From Crambe crambe (Eukaryota > Porifera > Demospongiae > Poecilosclerida > Crambeidae), in contig OZ004594.1 in assembly GCA_963924555.1 (NCBI GenBank), forward strand, positions 3,999,563 through 4,063,562: 64,000 nucleotides of DNA. Reading direction: 5' to 3'. Position 1 is the stretch's first letter. Each line of letters begins with the position of its first letter. Below the pieces are notes generated by a model that saw nothing but the letters and a program-made list of their open reading frames with translations, was not told the origin of the DNA and did not search any database. Below, in pieces: positions 32,499 through 43,000 of this stretch. The translations under genes were made by a program, and so were the position numbers.

Positions 32499-35400
32499 CA
32501 CAAGAAATAATTAGTAGCAGACTGTTTACTTACTTGACCTCCAAAGTCCCAGGTCATAAATGTGATTTTTGATTTTCCCCTTTGTGAGTACTCCCAGTCT
32601 CCCAGTTCCACACCTGATGAGGTCAACTGGCAGTCGATACTGCTCATTTCTTTCCCAACAAAGCGCTTGACCCTACCCTTCTTGACCAGGTTGAGTAAGA
32701 GGGAGGTTTTCCCCATATTGGGCTCTCCAACCACCATCAGCTTCATGCGACGATATGGACGAGAGCTGATATTCAATGTAGAGTGATAATTGTAGTATGT
32801 TTGTAGAGAACTAACAAAGAACTCGACTATGTAAATGTTCAAACAGGAAACACACGAAACCACGGAAAATATATAAGCACATAAACTAACCACAATGCAT
32901 ACTACAATAATGACTTCAAAACTGCTGGGACTTCTGAGCTCTTTCAATGACTAGCTAATAGATCTCACTATTTGAAATTCTTCAGATTTACAGTGGAACC
33001 TCAAAATAATGGATACTTCAGCCTCTACTTGAGAGGTTGTCAGTTATTTTTATAAAATGTATAGCTATGAAGGTATTAATTATCCTTTGTTGAGAGGTTT
33101 TCTCTTTCAGAGACCATATAGCGCGATATTTTCGTGGATTTCGTGGTTTTGAAAACATGGTTCACATATCAATATTTGCAAAACCATGAAAATTTTGACC
33201 CACGAAAAAATTTTGCTATACAAAGCTTCCACTCTAATTTACACATTACTGCTATGTAAAACTTATCGAGCTTAGTACTCACTTTTGCTTGAGGGCCTTG
33301 AGATGCTTCAACAGCTGCTTTGGGGTGTGCTGGTCTAACAGAGACTCGGGCACATTCCTGATACACATCCCATTCAATTCCAGTATCAGTAGACCTGAAT
33401 TCACCAGGCCCATCTCCAACGGCAACTCAATGATATCGTTATAAGAGAGTTTCAGGGAAGTAAGTTGAGGGAGACAATGAATGTGGTCAGGAACCTGTTG
33501 GAGACGATTGTGAGCAAGAGTGAGGACTGAAAGTTGAGGATAGTAAGGATCTTGGTTGACGACTTCAAAATGGCTATCAGGATCAGAATCATTTATTTGG
33601 TATGATGACTCTGTACAAGATGGACCCGCAATAACAGGGAAAGATGTCAGATGGTTATCTTCCAAGCTCAATATGGATAAGTTCTTAAGAATTTGGTGAT
33701 TACAATGCTTGCAGTATTTATCAGCAATGGTGTCAGTTCGAGCGGAGAGAAGATGGAGGGGATTACCACAAGGTAGTCTAAGTGACCTCTTATGACTGAG
33801 GTCCTCAATTTTATCATTTTCCAGGATAAGTGAGTTCAGGTTACGTGGAATGCTATGAATGATATCAAGCTGTGGAATTGTATTGGCACGCAAGTCCAGC
33901 CTTTTCAGGTTCGGTGAAATGCAGGCCAGATCCCAAGGCATTTCCAGGAACATGTTATATGATAGATCAACGATTATTAGATCTGCAGTGAGTAATTTGG
34001 TTTCATCTTCCACGATATTCAACACTCGAGTTCGACTTGGCTGGGGCTTTCTGACACTTTTCTTGCGAGTGTGATTCATAGATCTTTTTTGGTGAATGGC
34101 GATTATTTCTCGATAAATGGATCTGACGTCAGTGACAGCACTCTTTTGCAGTACTGTAGAGACTGTTTGGTGAAATAAAGCCAATCTGGTCAAATACGTA
34201 AAAATGGATTGCATTTCGGCCGAGTCAGGGTCACTGCTAACACAGATCAGGTGACCTTTGTCGTTGGTAGTGAAAGAAGAAGTGACGATTTCAGACAATC
34301 TAGCATCATTAAAGAAGCTTGGGTCACTCAAATAATGCAGTGATTTGAGTTGGTTATGAGATAGCCTTAATATCTTCAACTTTGGCATGGCCCACAGGCC
34401 AGGAGGAAGGTCTTTTAGTTGATTATGCTGTGCATTCAATTCTTCCAAAGAAGAAGATAACCCTCGAAACATCTGCTCAGGCAATTCTGTCAGCATGTTC
34501 CCATCAAGATTAAGTTTGACTAGTTTTGAAGTGTAAATGTTCTCGGATAAGTCACTTGATGAAGGAAGTGCTCGGAGCTTGTTGTGCGAAAGTTTGAGTT
34601 TCCTGACGGATGCCATTTGGAAAAGCTCGCAGGGAAGGAATGTACTTTCAGTGTCGCTGATAGTCACTTCGGTAATTGGTGCCAATGGAATCTCTTTTAT
34701 CTTCATAACTATACCAAGGTTATCGAAAAATTGCAAGCAATCTGTACCCAGCTTCTTAAAGAACTTGAAATCATGCTCGGTAATATCCGTCGAGATGCCT
34801 GAAAATCTCAAATTTCTGGAAACCATATTGACAGCACTGGAAGAATCTGTCAACCATTCCTGGCGAATGCTCTTGACCTGCATCTCCTCCCATTTGATGA
34901 CTCCATCATCAAGATTCATTAACTTCTGGCCACGAACTGTCTTTATTCTTGCAATCTCCAAAGAATTGACCACCTGAGTCTGCCAGTAGAGAAGAAGTCG
35001 TAGGATATCGTCGAATTCAGAAATGATAGCTATGTGGATCGCAGGCTTTAGACCCTTGTGGAATCCATTTGCAATGAAAGTTTGCACTACTCTGATGTCC
35101 CCAGTGGCCACTGCACTGCACAGAATACGTGCATCTTGTAACAATAGTGGCATTTGACCAGCTGCCATTGATAAATCAATGAGCATTTGAATGCAGCCAG
35201 GATTTTTCATTTCTTCTATAGGAAGTAGGGATGCGAACCCATGGTGACAAGAAAGAACAGAAAGATTGACCAAATGCTTCAGAAAGTGAGCTGCTTTGAC
35301 AATGATAGTGAGGATTTCAAAATAGTGATGGCGTGCAGCAAGGTGGAAGACACTATCTCCGTTCACTGCCACAGAGAAAGGCTTCATATTCACTATGTTC

Positions 35401-38262
35401 GAGATTGTAAGTGGACTGAGAGATATGAGGTTTTCGAAATCCAGTAGAGTGTCGATTTCGGGCTCTGCAGGAGGCATGGGAGGTCCACTGAGACTGTTTT
35501 TATGTTCACTTTCCTCATTGGATGAAACTGGTTCAAGGGACTCAATTGGAATGGAATCCAGATCATCGTCATCGTCATTGTTGCATATGTGAAATATCGG
35601 ACGCAAAGCACTGGCATCATTTTCAAGGGATTCTGAGGTCTCCACGACTTGACTGAAATGCTCATCCTCTGGGGTTGAATGAAACTTAAGTAGAGATTGC
35701 TTACTTGAATCATAATGGAAGCTATACCTTGATGGAATACTACCAACCATTACTGAATGATCAGAGTGAGATCTTGTTTTCTTCATCAGATAATCTGTAA
35801 CATCTTTTTGCATTTCAGCATCAGCTAAACAGTCCTGAAAAAGCCAAGACACGAATTGAATGTCGTTTTTCTTGCATGCGACATGAAGAGGAAGATTTCC
35901 ATCGCAATCTGGTTTTCTTAAAAGATGAGGAAAGTGCTTAACTAGATAGAAGCGCAACTTTGACTTGTTATTGCATGCAATGTGCATGATGGTTTCTGCA
36001 GTTTCGAAATCGTGTGTTATTTCATTGACCTGAAAGTCTTTCATGAGCTTCAAGACAATTGGGATGTTATCAGCACGAGCAGCTCTGAAAACAATACACA
36101 AAGTATACAGCATAAAAATTAATCTCCAGCACAATTCATTCCAGATTATATCCTGCAATGGATATGTATGTGACTGTACAATTTTCTTTATAGACATATT
36201 AGTCTTACTACTCTAGAGTACGTAGTTCTACTGGAAATACCATTACTCCATAACTCTTATCAGAAGCCCTTCCCCCATAAAGTCACAATGCAATGTGTAG
36301 CTATATTACTCTATTCATTGTTCCTCATAAAGGGTGACATAATATAAAGCTATAATAACTGGTACTCATGAAGTCATACCATATTATTGCTATTCATTGT
36401 GCACATATTATGTATTAGCTAGCTAACTGTGCAGACAAGCACGGTACGTAGTTAAGTTAAAAGTAACTGGCAAACTATCCACAGTTTGGTATTGCAAAGC
36501 TCACTTACGTAGAACAGTAATATCCATACACTGCCTGTTAAAGCTACTTGTTCCTGGCCCATAAGTGGTTTCATAAGTGGTTTCAGTAGCTAAGTACACT
36601 GTATAGCATAATTATTATAGTTGCACTTACTTGATTAGCAATGGCTGCATGCCTTCTCCAGGAGCATTCAGGTTATACTCACAGTGTTCAATCAGCTTAT
36701 GCAGGCAAACATCAAAATACTCATGGTCAGTGAAGCTGCTGTGAGGGTTGGTAGCTATTTTCTCAACACCTAGAAGAATGATGACATCATAATTGAAGCA
36801 GATGACACCATTAGCTAAATGTTCAGTGGTAATCTTAATAGAGTCCATTTCCTTGAGTATTAGTAGGATTCCATGGAGTGTTACAGTACCTAATGTTAGC
36901 TACTTGCTTACTCAGTTCAAGTTGTGCTCTTGTGGTTCCCATTTTTTCAAGATCATCTGTAGCAGTTCAAAATTAACATAAAAGAAGTATCCAGTACATG
37001 CATGTGTATAGCTATTCCTTGAAAGGACAAGCCCTCTCAAATGAAGTACAACAGAATGTGTGCAAAAGGAGATTTTGGGCTTAAATTTTTTGCTAGCTAG
37101 CTACGAGTAATATCCAAAAATGCATAAGCATAATGGATTAGCTAATTAAGCAATTGACTTGGTTAAATTGCCTGAGAGCAATAAGAATTTCTATTCCTAC
37201 ATTATAGTTCAATCTTCTGCATATGCACAGGGTATAAAGTCCTTATTGTGAATGTCCTAGCTACAATCATAACTGCCAACTTACAGCTACATTTCTTGAG
37301 GTACCATTTCAATTCTTCCTTCTTTGCAAACTGCCAAACCTTCCAGTTATGCAGTTTGAGCCGAGCGATGTAGTTGATATCAGCACCATGATAGAGAAGC
37401 AGCTTCACAGACTCAAGGCTTCCTTTCTTAACAGCAAGAATCAATGGAGTCTATGGGAAAATTAGAAGTGTAGCTACATTTGAATAGATTAGGATCAGGA
37501 GATAGCCAGGTGGTGGAACTTCCGAATAACAGACAAGTTGGGGTCACTGAAATTGGCTTTTATAGAGGTGTCCTTTATTCATAAAGTACTATGGTGGGAC
37601 AGGACAGCATTAATTTTGACAGCAACAAGTGTCCTTTACATACAGAGAGGTGTCCTTTATTCACAAAGTACTATGGTGGGACAGGACAGCATTAATTTTG
37701 ACAGCAACAAGTGTCCTTTACATACAGAGAGGTGTCCTTTATTCACAAAGTACTATGGTGGGACAGGACAGCATTAATTTTGATAGCAACAAGTGTCCTT
37801 TACATACAGAGAGGTGTCCTTTATTCACAAAGTACTATGGTGGGACAGGACAGCATTAATTTTGACAGCAACAAGTGTCCTTTACATACAGAGAGGTGTC
37901 CTTTATTCAGAGGGAGGTTCCACTGTAGCTAGTTAGCCAGAGAGTCTGTAATGCTATTAGCTACATACTGTCATTGGCTAATAATTTAGCTAGCTATCAT
38001 AGCTAGAGCTTACTATTCCTTGCTCATCAGGAGTGTTGACACACTTTTTTACTGGAAGTTGTAATGAAAATATCATTGGTCAGTTCATGTGTATAATAGC
38101 GATAGCGTTGTTAACTAGCTTATGAGAGTCACCTTCATCCTCTGGAAGTGTACTCAAGATTGACTTCAGGGACTCAAGATCGCCAGAATTCGCGGCCTCC
38201 GATAATAACACTTTATTGCTCTTCACAGAGACCCCGGCAGAATCCTTCGCCTTTGGCCTCAT
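24054..38262 (-). CDS. LRRK: LRRK-A: ankyrin-LRR-Roc-COR-kinase protein (LRRK1-like Roco kinase)
   Basis: Seventeen exons join in frame to 2644 codons: 38133-38262, 38014-38051, 37285-37450, 36912-36956, 36631-36769, 33283-36084, 32534-32765, 31713-32085, 31069-31210, 30543-30742, 29462-30471, 28791-28907, 28079-28381, 27330-27710, 26374-26754, 25071-26004 and 24054-24595. All introns are GT/AG. The domain order (ANK, LRR, Roc, COR, kinase, C-terminal propeller-like part) is that of metazoan LRRK1-type Roco proteins: GTP-regulated cytosolic kinases acting on Rab GTPases and membranes. It is longer than human LRRK1 (2015) and close to LRRK2 (2527). Catalytic motifs are intact. Peculiar to this copy are a shortened switch II and a repeat array in exon 16. 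ATTAAA-type signals lie at 23955-23976 (minus strand). Confidence 0.9.
25400..25745 (-). repeat. coding minisatellite, 63-bp period, inside LRRK-A exon 16
   Basis: About five units of 63-66 bp encode variants of NVSSTGNVEGLTPIKECENT. The two central units are almost identical, and the outer ones have drifted (for example VLTPSKECG, DLIPIIECEK). LRRK-B has only one short related stretch (DEGFTPLMNF) in the same place. Confidence 0.85.
26155..26310. repeat. foldback family 3, copy in LRRK-A intron 15
   Basis: Arms TTGATCGTTCGTT... and ...AATGAATGATCAA flank the core AGAGCTGATTGC...CCATTCTATGAGCTG. Same family as 40140-40295, 43300-43435, 52480-52630 and 54895-55050. Confidence 0.6.
26374..28907 (-). 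CDS. LRRK: LRRK-A exons 12-15: protein kinase domain
   Basis: The glycine loop LGDGGFGTVF (from 1782), the Lys of IAAKKF (1807), the catalytic loop IYRDLKPAN (Asp 1916), ADYGIS (1946-1948 as DYG) and PPEVI are all present, so activity is expected. YRD in place of HRD and DYG in place of DFG are hallmarks of LRRK kinases. Exon 15 completes the C-lobe (CWCWSERPTQRPDF) and leads into the C-terminal region. All four exons are whole-codon units, so exon skipping would keep frame. Confidence 0.9.
26820..27226. repeat. pyrimidine-rich tract and C homopolymer in LRRK-A intron 14
   Basis: On the plus strand about 26820-27060 is almost pure C/T, and 27194-27226 is a run of C broken by a single T. In the minus-strand transcript these are purine- and G-rich. 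They create spurious proline-rich open frames that I do not call. Confidence 0.8.
27785..27975. repeat. two tandem copies of a transposon-end repeat in LRRK-A intron 13
   Basis: ACAACCTCCCAACAAAG and CCCTTTCCCATAGCAT occur twice, about 90 bp apart (27787 and 27880), followed by GAGGTTCAACTGTA. The ending resembles the pogo/mariner-like ends GAGGTTCCACTGTA seen at 37910-37926. Confidence 0.55.
28555..28592. repeat. (GTT)n microsatellite in LRRK-A intron 12
   Basis: About twelve GTT units on the plus strand, lying 175 bp before exon 13 in transcript order. Confidence 0.85.
29211..29400. mobile_element. small element, LRRK-A intron 11
   Basis: About 190 bp ending AACCTGCAATGGACAGTAT. It matches 42925-43110 in reverse complement throughout (for example ATAAGGAATGAGAAATAGGT and its complement). 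Because the two copies sit in different introns of the paralogues and in opposite orientation, they inserted independently of the gene duplication. Confidence 0.65.
29462..30742 (-). CDS. LRRK: LRRK-A exons 10-11: COR domain and Cys/His linker
   Basis: COR is shown by ADIDQAVSFLHDSGILLHF and LYFINPQWLC (winged-helix half, exon 10) and by the dimerisation half in exon 11 (PILTRYYLLPFIPNSFFTRL). The end of exon 11 holds NPCNKCAEH, CYIFTGPY and CPKHG, a CxxC...CxxH pattern just before the kinase that may bind zinc. It closes with IADVAPDLV in phase 0. Confidence 0.85.
31069..32765 (-). CDS. LRRK: LRRK-A exons 7-9: Roc GTPase
   Basis: P-loop GEPNMGKTS (about 1120-1128), WDFGGQ (G3) and ATHLD (G4) identify a Roc domain close to LRRK. 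After WDFGGQ this copy reads EYSTHQ where LRRK-B reads EEYYATHQ, so switch II is two residues shorter. The G2 region is SSGVEL instead of TTGVEL, losing the usual Thr. Intron 7 carries half of the 300-bp palindrome and a C-rich tract. Confidence 0.85.
32187..32310. repeat. half of the 300-bp palindrome family, LRRK-A intron 7
   Basis: One arm only: TAAGGGAAAAAGC to ATATCCAGCCAACA, about 90% like the copies at 11636, 12553 and 17359. The second arm and loop are gone. Confidence 0.8.
32404..32498. repeat. C-rich tract plus (AC)n, LRRK-A intron 7
   Basis: C/T tract rising to a pure C run (about 32467-32484), then seven AC units. In the transcript this is (GT)n followed by G-rich sequence with potential to form quadruplexes. 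Confidence 0.8.
33116..33221. mobile_element. 105-bp MITE-like element, LRRK-A intron 6
   Basis: Ends TATAGCGCGATATTTTCGTGG and CCACGAAAAAATTTTGCTATA are inverted (first 20 bases TATAGCGCGATATTTTCGTG). It is mostly hairpin, with an internal TTTCGTGGTTTTG/CAAAACCATGAAA pair. Confidence 0.6.
33283..36084 (-). CDS. LRRK: LRRK-A exon 6: ankyrin repeats, acidic insert and LRRs
   Basis: One 2802-bp exon encodes residues about 173-1106. It starts KAARADNIPIVLKLM with further ankyrin repeats (ETIMHIACNNKSK, GNLPLHVACKKND), then a Ser/Asp-rich insert containing DDDDD, more ankyrin-like units, and about a dozen leucine-rich repeats (LKLSHNKLRALP, LNLDGNMLTELP, LRLSHNQLKSLH). Between LRRs lies LPCGNPLHLL followed by CKHCNH, a possible metal-binding insert also kept in LRRK-B. 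The exon ends at LKALKQ in phase 2. Confidence 0.85.
36631..38262 (-). CDS. LRRK: LRRK-A exons 1-5: first ankyrin repeats
   Basis: The start ATG (38262) opens MRPKAKDSAG. Codons 1-172 give an ankyrin pair (AANSGDLESLKSIL and TPLILAVKKGSLESVKLLLY) and a helical linker. Phases 1,0,1,1,2 after exons 1-5 equal those of LRRK-B, which fixes the tiny exon 2 (38 bp) and exon 4 (45 bp). Intron 2 contains the 82-bp tandem array. Confidence 0.8.
37510..37926. repeat. 82-bp tandem array inside a pogo-like small element, LRRK-A intron 2
   Basis: Four full units and a part unit (starts 37569, 37651, 37733, 37815, 37897) are almost identical, each with GTGTCCTTTATTCACAAAGT and GGACAGGACAGCATTAATTT. The array is bounded by degenerate inverted ends: GGTGGAACTTCCGAATAA on the left and GAGGTTCCACTG followed by TA on the right, an end type of pogo/mariner-like MITEs. 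Not coding, although the repeat stays open in all three phases. Confidence 0.85.
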
Positions 38263-38465
38263 ACTCTTGAAATTGTAGTAGACATTCTTGATAGCGAGTC
38301 AGACAGGCTTTGCAGAAATTTCGGAGTGTCTTATCAAAGGGCGGGGCTAGGGGTGCAGCTGGGATTACTAATTGTTTTTTCATCATAAAAATTTAATAAT
38401 GATAGTATCAAGTGATATGAAAAGCACAAAATGAATGAGTTTAAAAAAATATCACATAGTGATAA
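38263..38465 (-). promoter_or_regulatory. 203-bp spacer between LRRK-B stop and LRRK-A start
   Basis: It must hold the 3' end of LRRK-B and the 5' end of LRRK-A. A minus-strand ATTAAA (plus TTTAAT at about 38392-38397), some 70 bases after the LRRK-B stop, is a plausible polyadenylation signal. No TATA box is seen before the LRRK-A ATG. Confidence 0.5.
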
Positions 38466-40083
38466 TCAATCACAGCTTGTTACCACAAAAGAATCATCTA
38501 TCAGGTCCAGTTCATCATTTTCATCGAATACAGGACGATCTGGTTCACAAGTTTCAAGGCAACACTCCTCTTTAACTTCAGTTGACCACAACAATAAATT
38601 GACGATACTTCTGTTGGGCTTAGATTGCTGAGTGTTGGTTTTGTTGCCCTCACTCGGGAGCAGGAAGTTTTCAGGACAATCCTGGCAATTCCTCACCACT
38701 CCTTTATAACCACCTCCGAAACTGACCAGAACTGAGTGACTGGTGTCATTTGAAGTGCCAGTATTCAGTGAAGATCTTCGAGGACCAGAATAAGAAGATT
38801 TCATACTCTCCAAACTGGATGTGCTGCTTCCAGAGGACTTTAAGGTATTATTCCTGCTTCCGATGGTGTCATGTGACAGTAGTCTATGAAACGGTTTTGA
38901 TTGGTATCCGGAATAGTTGATCAAGAGAAGAGAACGAGCAGGCTTGAGGTAAGCATCGAAGATGTGGATGGGTTCCATCGTTCTGCAGTTCAAGTAGAGG
39001 ATTGCCCCTCCTCCTATGGCTGCATACAGAAAGTGATCCTTTGCCAATAATGCAGTAACTCGACCACTTTGAGCTATGAGAGAGATAAATCATCAATTGC
39101 TGAGATGTTTACAACACCAAAGATTAGTAAGATTGAAACAAGCTTCAATGAAGTTTTCTATTATAACTCCAACAGCAAATTTCAGCCCAGGGCTTGAAAT
39201 AGAAACATACAGTGAAAACTCTACATAGTGGACACTTAGGGACTAGCCTTCTTTTCCTTAACAGAGGTTTCCACTCTTCAGAGGTTCAACAGTATGAAAA
39301 ATTGAAATATGTCGTTTTATTGTGCATTATGGAAGTCCACTAAGAGAGGTTCCTCTGTACACGATTTCACAACATATAATGCTTTGCTATAATAATTATT
39401 ATTATAATATACTTACTATGAAACAGTCCATCAGGATTGGTGGTATAATCTTGACAGTTGAAGTAGTTCGGTGTGCATACTCTTTCCTCTACATCAAACA
39501 AATGTATGAGATGTTTATTGGCTACTGCTACGAATGGTCTGTTTGCGACCTCCAGGGTCACCATGTGTCGCATCTTCCTTCCATACTCCTTGTCACACTT
39601 CCTAATAGGGACCTTTCTCATGATAGAAAAATCAGATGTGTTCAGTATGGTCATGTCTTCTCCAACTAATGACGTTGCCCAGATCTCTGGCTCTGCTCTG
39701 TAACCGATCTTAGGTATGACCACACCTATATTCAGCTCTTCTCCGTCGTTGGGAAAGTTCATTAAAGGAGTAAAACCCTCATCATTATCATCATGACTAT
39801 CATTCAAGTCATTATTAGTTGTGGGATGCATTATGAGGAATGTGGTATCGGAATTGAATACGAACATGCCTCGGTGTGTAAGGACCAGAACACGTTTGGA
39901 TGATTCTATCTCCATGAGTGTATAGATCTGGAGACGCTCGTCTAGTCCCCAATGACCAATTTGTTGACGGTTGGTTGGGTTATATATGAGTAAGCCGAGT
40001 CCTACTGTGGCCAACCAGATTCTTCCAGAGATTAGCTTGATTTCGGATATGTATTTGCTCCGTCCTTGTGGCAATTCAAATGT
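38466..40083 (-). CDS. LRRK: LRRK-B exons 16-17: beta-propeller-like C-terminus
   Basis: RIWLATVGLGLLIYN, RVLVLTHRGMFVF, VANRPFVAVANKHLIHLFD and KDHFLYAAIGGGAILYL repeat the LRRK-A blade pattern. The minisatellite of LRRK-A is absent. The acidic tail ends SFVVTSCD. Confidence 0.85.
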
Positions 40084-43000
40084 CTGTAGCAAAGATAAAA
40101 AGTTATGAAGTCTAAAGTCTATTTGCATTCACCTTGCCCCTTGATCATTCACCATAACTGTTATAACTTTCTCAATTCTTAACCAAATTTCTAGATTGAT
40201 ACATAGACAGAGAGCTGATCATCCACTCTCTCTGAAATAATTATGAAATTTGGTTAAGAGTCGAACAGTTATAGTGAATGTTCAAGGGGAACACTAAATG
40301 CTAACTGAAATTTTATAATAGCTGCTGTATAGCTTTCTATACTATTGGTCAGAGTCTCCGTGGTGTTTTAAGTAAATTCATGAGAACAATTAATGCCATA
40401 GACCCAGCCTTGAAGTTTCTTTATCCAAACAGGTTGGCCCACCCCTGCATTTAGTATGACCAGTGCTCAATTAAAAGACTGAGAGCCAGTGACTGAAGAA
40501 AAGCATATCACTCAATGCCTGGAGGTTTTAGGTATGTCAGCAGTTTCTTCATTACGTACATCATTTGTGAATCCATTTCTCTGGAACTGGAACACTCCAA
40601 TTTTCCCAAACTCGGTTCCATACCAGACTTGGGTAGTGAACTCCTCGTTTCCACTGACTGACGAGTTCCCGTACACGAGATTCATGACCCCTACGGAAGC
40701 CAGGGACTGGTCTACCATCATGCTGTGACTCAGGAGGTTAGGATTGGACAGTCTTCTTCGGTACAGTCGAACACAAGAGGTGGTTATCACTTCTTCATTG
40801 CCGATGAGGGGGAATGAAGCCAGTAGTTGTGTGAAATCATCTTGTTTCAGGATTTCGAGGATGGTTGGGAAGTTGGGACGTTGGGTTGGTTTCTCGCTCC
40901 AGCACCAGCACATCAGCTCAAACATGTGAAGAGAGTGTGGACGTAGCTAAAGAAATACAATAGTACATTTATGCGTGGTTGTGAAGAAAGAGGTTGTTTT
41001 GTTACAAATATACAGAGGTGCCTTTAATGATATGATCATAGAAGAAGTTGGTGCTTTCAATCTTGGTTGTGCTGTTTTATTGTGGTCTGATTAAAGAATG
41101 TCACAATTAGGGTTGTATAAAACGAGGTTATTTTATTAGAAATGTTGAACATGCACATTTGGAAAGTGCTGTGTGGTCACACATGAAATGCATTTTCATA
41201 AAATTCAGGACATTTCTCACTTAAGCTTTTTGGGCATAGTGCAACCTTTAAATGTGGACATTTTTGGGACCAGTTAATAAATGTCCTGATTAAGGAGGTG
41301 TCCTGGTGTCCTTAATTCAGGGTACATAGTTATAACTGCAGAGGGATCCCCAAGAAGTGCATTTTAGGGAGTCCACAACTGTAGTGATTAAAAGGGTTCG
41401 CCCCCCAGTACTGCAATACTGTCTGGACTCTAATAACACATCTCCCAGCTATGTATGTACTTGCAGATGATGAGGTTTGACTGACTGACCTTCAGGGACA
41501 ATTCAGGTCTTTTTCCTTCGTCCAACACAGAAGTGATGGGCCGACCGATATTGTCAAAAGGTGTTCGGAATGAAGTCAGGTAGTAGATGAACATACCAAA
41601 GGCATAGACGTCAACCTTCGTGGAGTAAGGTTCCCTTCCACCACACAGGATCATTTCAGGAGGGAGGTAGGGTCTCGTTCCCTGGATCCCGCGAATACCC
41701 TGAGGGGTGATCTGTGTGCTGATGCCGTAGTCTGCTACTTTGATATACACGGAGGCATTAGGAGACCACTGCGTTTCAGGACGAGGGAACTTCCATACCA
41801 GGACGTTCTCTGGTTTAAGGTCGCGGTAGATGAACTGTCGAGAGTGGAGATAGTTAAGAGCTTCTGCAACCTACAAAATGATAGTGAGAGTGAATGAATA
41901 ATGGCCATGGGTGAGATTTTATAGAAAAGTCCGAAATCAACACTCCGCTGGATTTTCTCTCTCTTAATAAAATTCATATATACAGAACAGATTCCCCCAG
42001 TGTACTAAGTGCAGGGTGGACCAACCTGGATAAAGAAAGTGGGACCCAACACTACAACTATTTTTTAAAATAAACTGAATCACGGAATTTAATTTTAAAT
42101 TAAAGATAAAGCTTTATGACGTCTCACCTGAATTAGTGTACACGTCATTGTCCTTCTGCTTAGCCGCACACTCTCTTTTTTGAACCTTTCGACACATGTC
42201 CGCAAGTCCCCCTCGGGAGCCAACTCCACCAGTAATGAAAGTGGCCTCAGAGCAATCCCAATCAACCCCAGAATGTTCTCGTGGGAGAGCTGGTGCATTA
42301 CTCTGGCTTCTGTGCTGGCCTTCTGGTAGATGTCCCAGGCCTTCAGTTGGGCCACAATGTCCTCGTCCTGGTCCATGAAACCCAAGTCCGGAGTGAACTT
42401 CTTTGCTGCTATTGTTTGCACAGTTCCCTGGAAAGAAAAGAGGACATTATGAAACATCTATCAAATTGGGTGCTGTCTTCAGATGAATCATGAGACCCAA
42501 AAAGACTACTTCACACCGTTTTCTACTCAATCTCTATCATAAATTTCTAGCTGTTATAATAAAGTTGGATGTTCTGTTAATAGAGTGTATCCTTTTACCA
42601 TGCCAACGGTAGCCATTTTGGTGCACAATTTATATTATGCCTAATATGGAGATTGTGGACCAAAATGGCCACTGTTGGCATGGTAAAAGGATGCATGCAA
42701 ATAGAAGAGTTTACTTTTTGTGGTTCTAACACTGTTTTCTACTCAATTTGTGCAGAAGCTTTGCAACAGAGCTTGAAGACTGAAGACCCAAGACCGTTCC
42801 TTATTTGGAAGTAGTAGTAGCAGAGTTAGAACAATAAGCCTGGACCACAGCAGTATAACTCTATCACAACAATTAGAGCACATTCTTCTTGTTAGATTAT
42901 CAACCATAGTGGATACTGTTGAGTATACTGTCCATTGCAGGTTGGTTGTCAGGAAGGTTTGGGGAATAGGTGGATACCATTTGTCCTATGGTTTACACAA

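Noticed and set aside
33859-35592. Plus-strand frames opposite the large LRRK exons
   Set aside because: They are antisense shadows of the LRR and ankyrin coding sequence, and similar ones lie opposite 48288-51326.
37538-37932. CRISPR-like array or repeated peptide gene
   Set aside because: Units are contiguous 82-bp copies without distinct spacers, in a eukaryotic intron; the repeated peptide is an effect of period 82 giving open frames in all phases.
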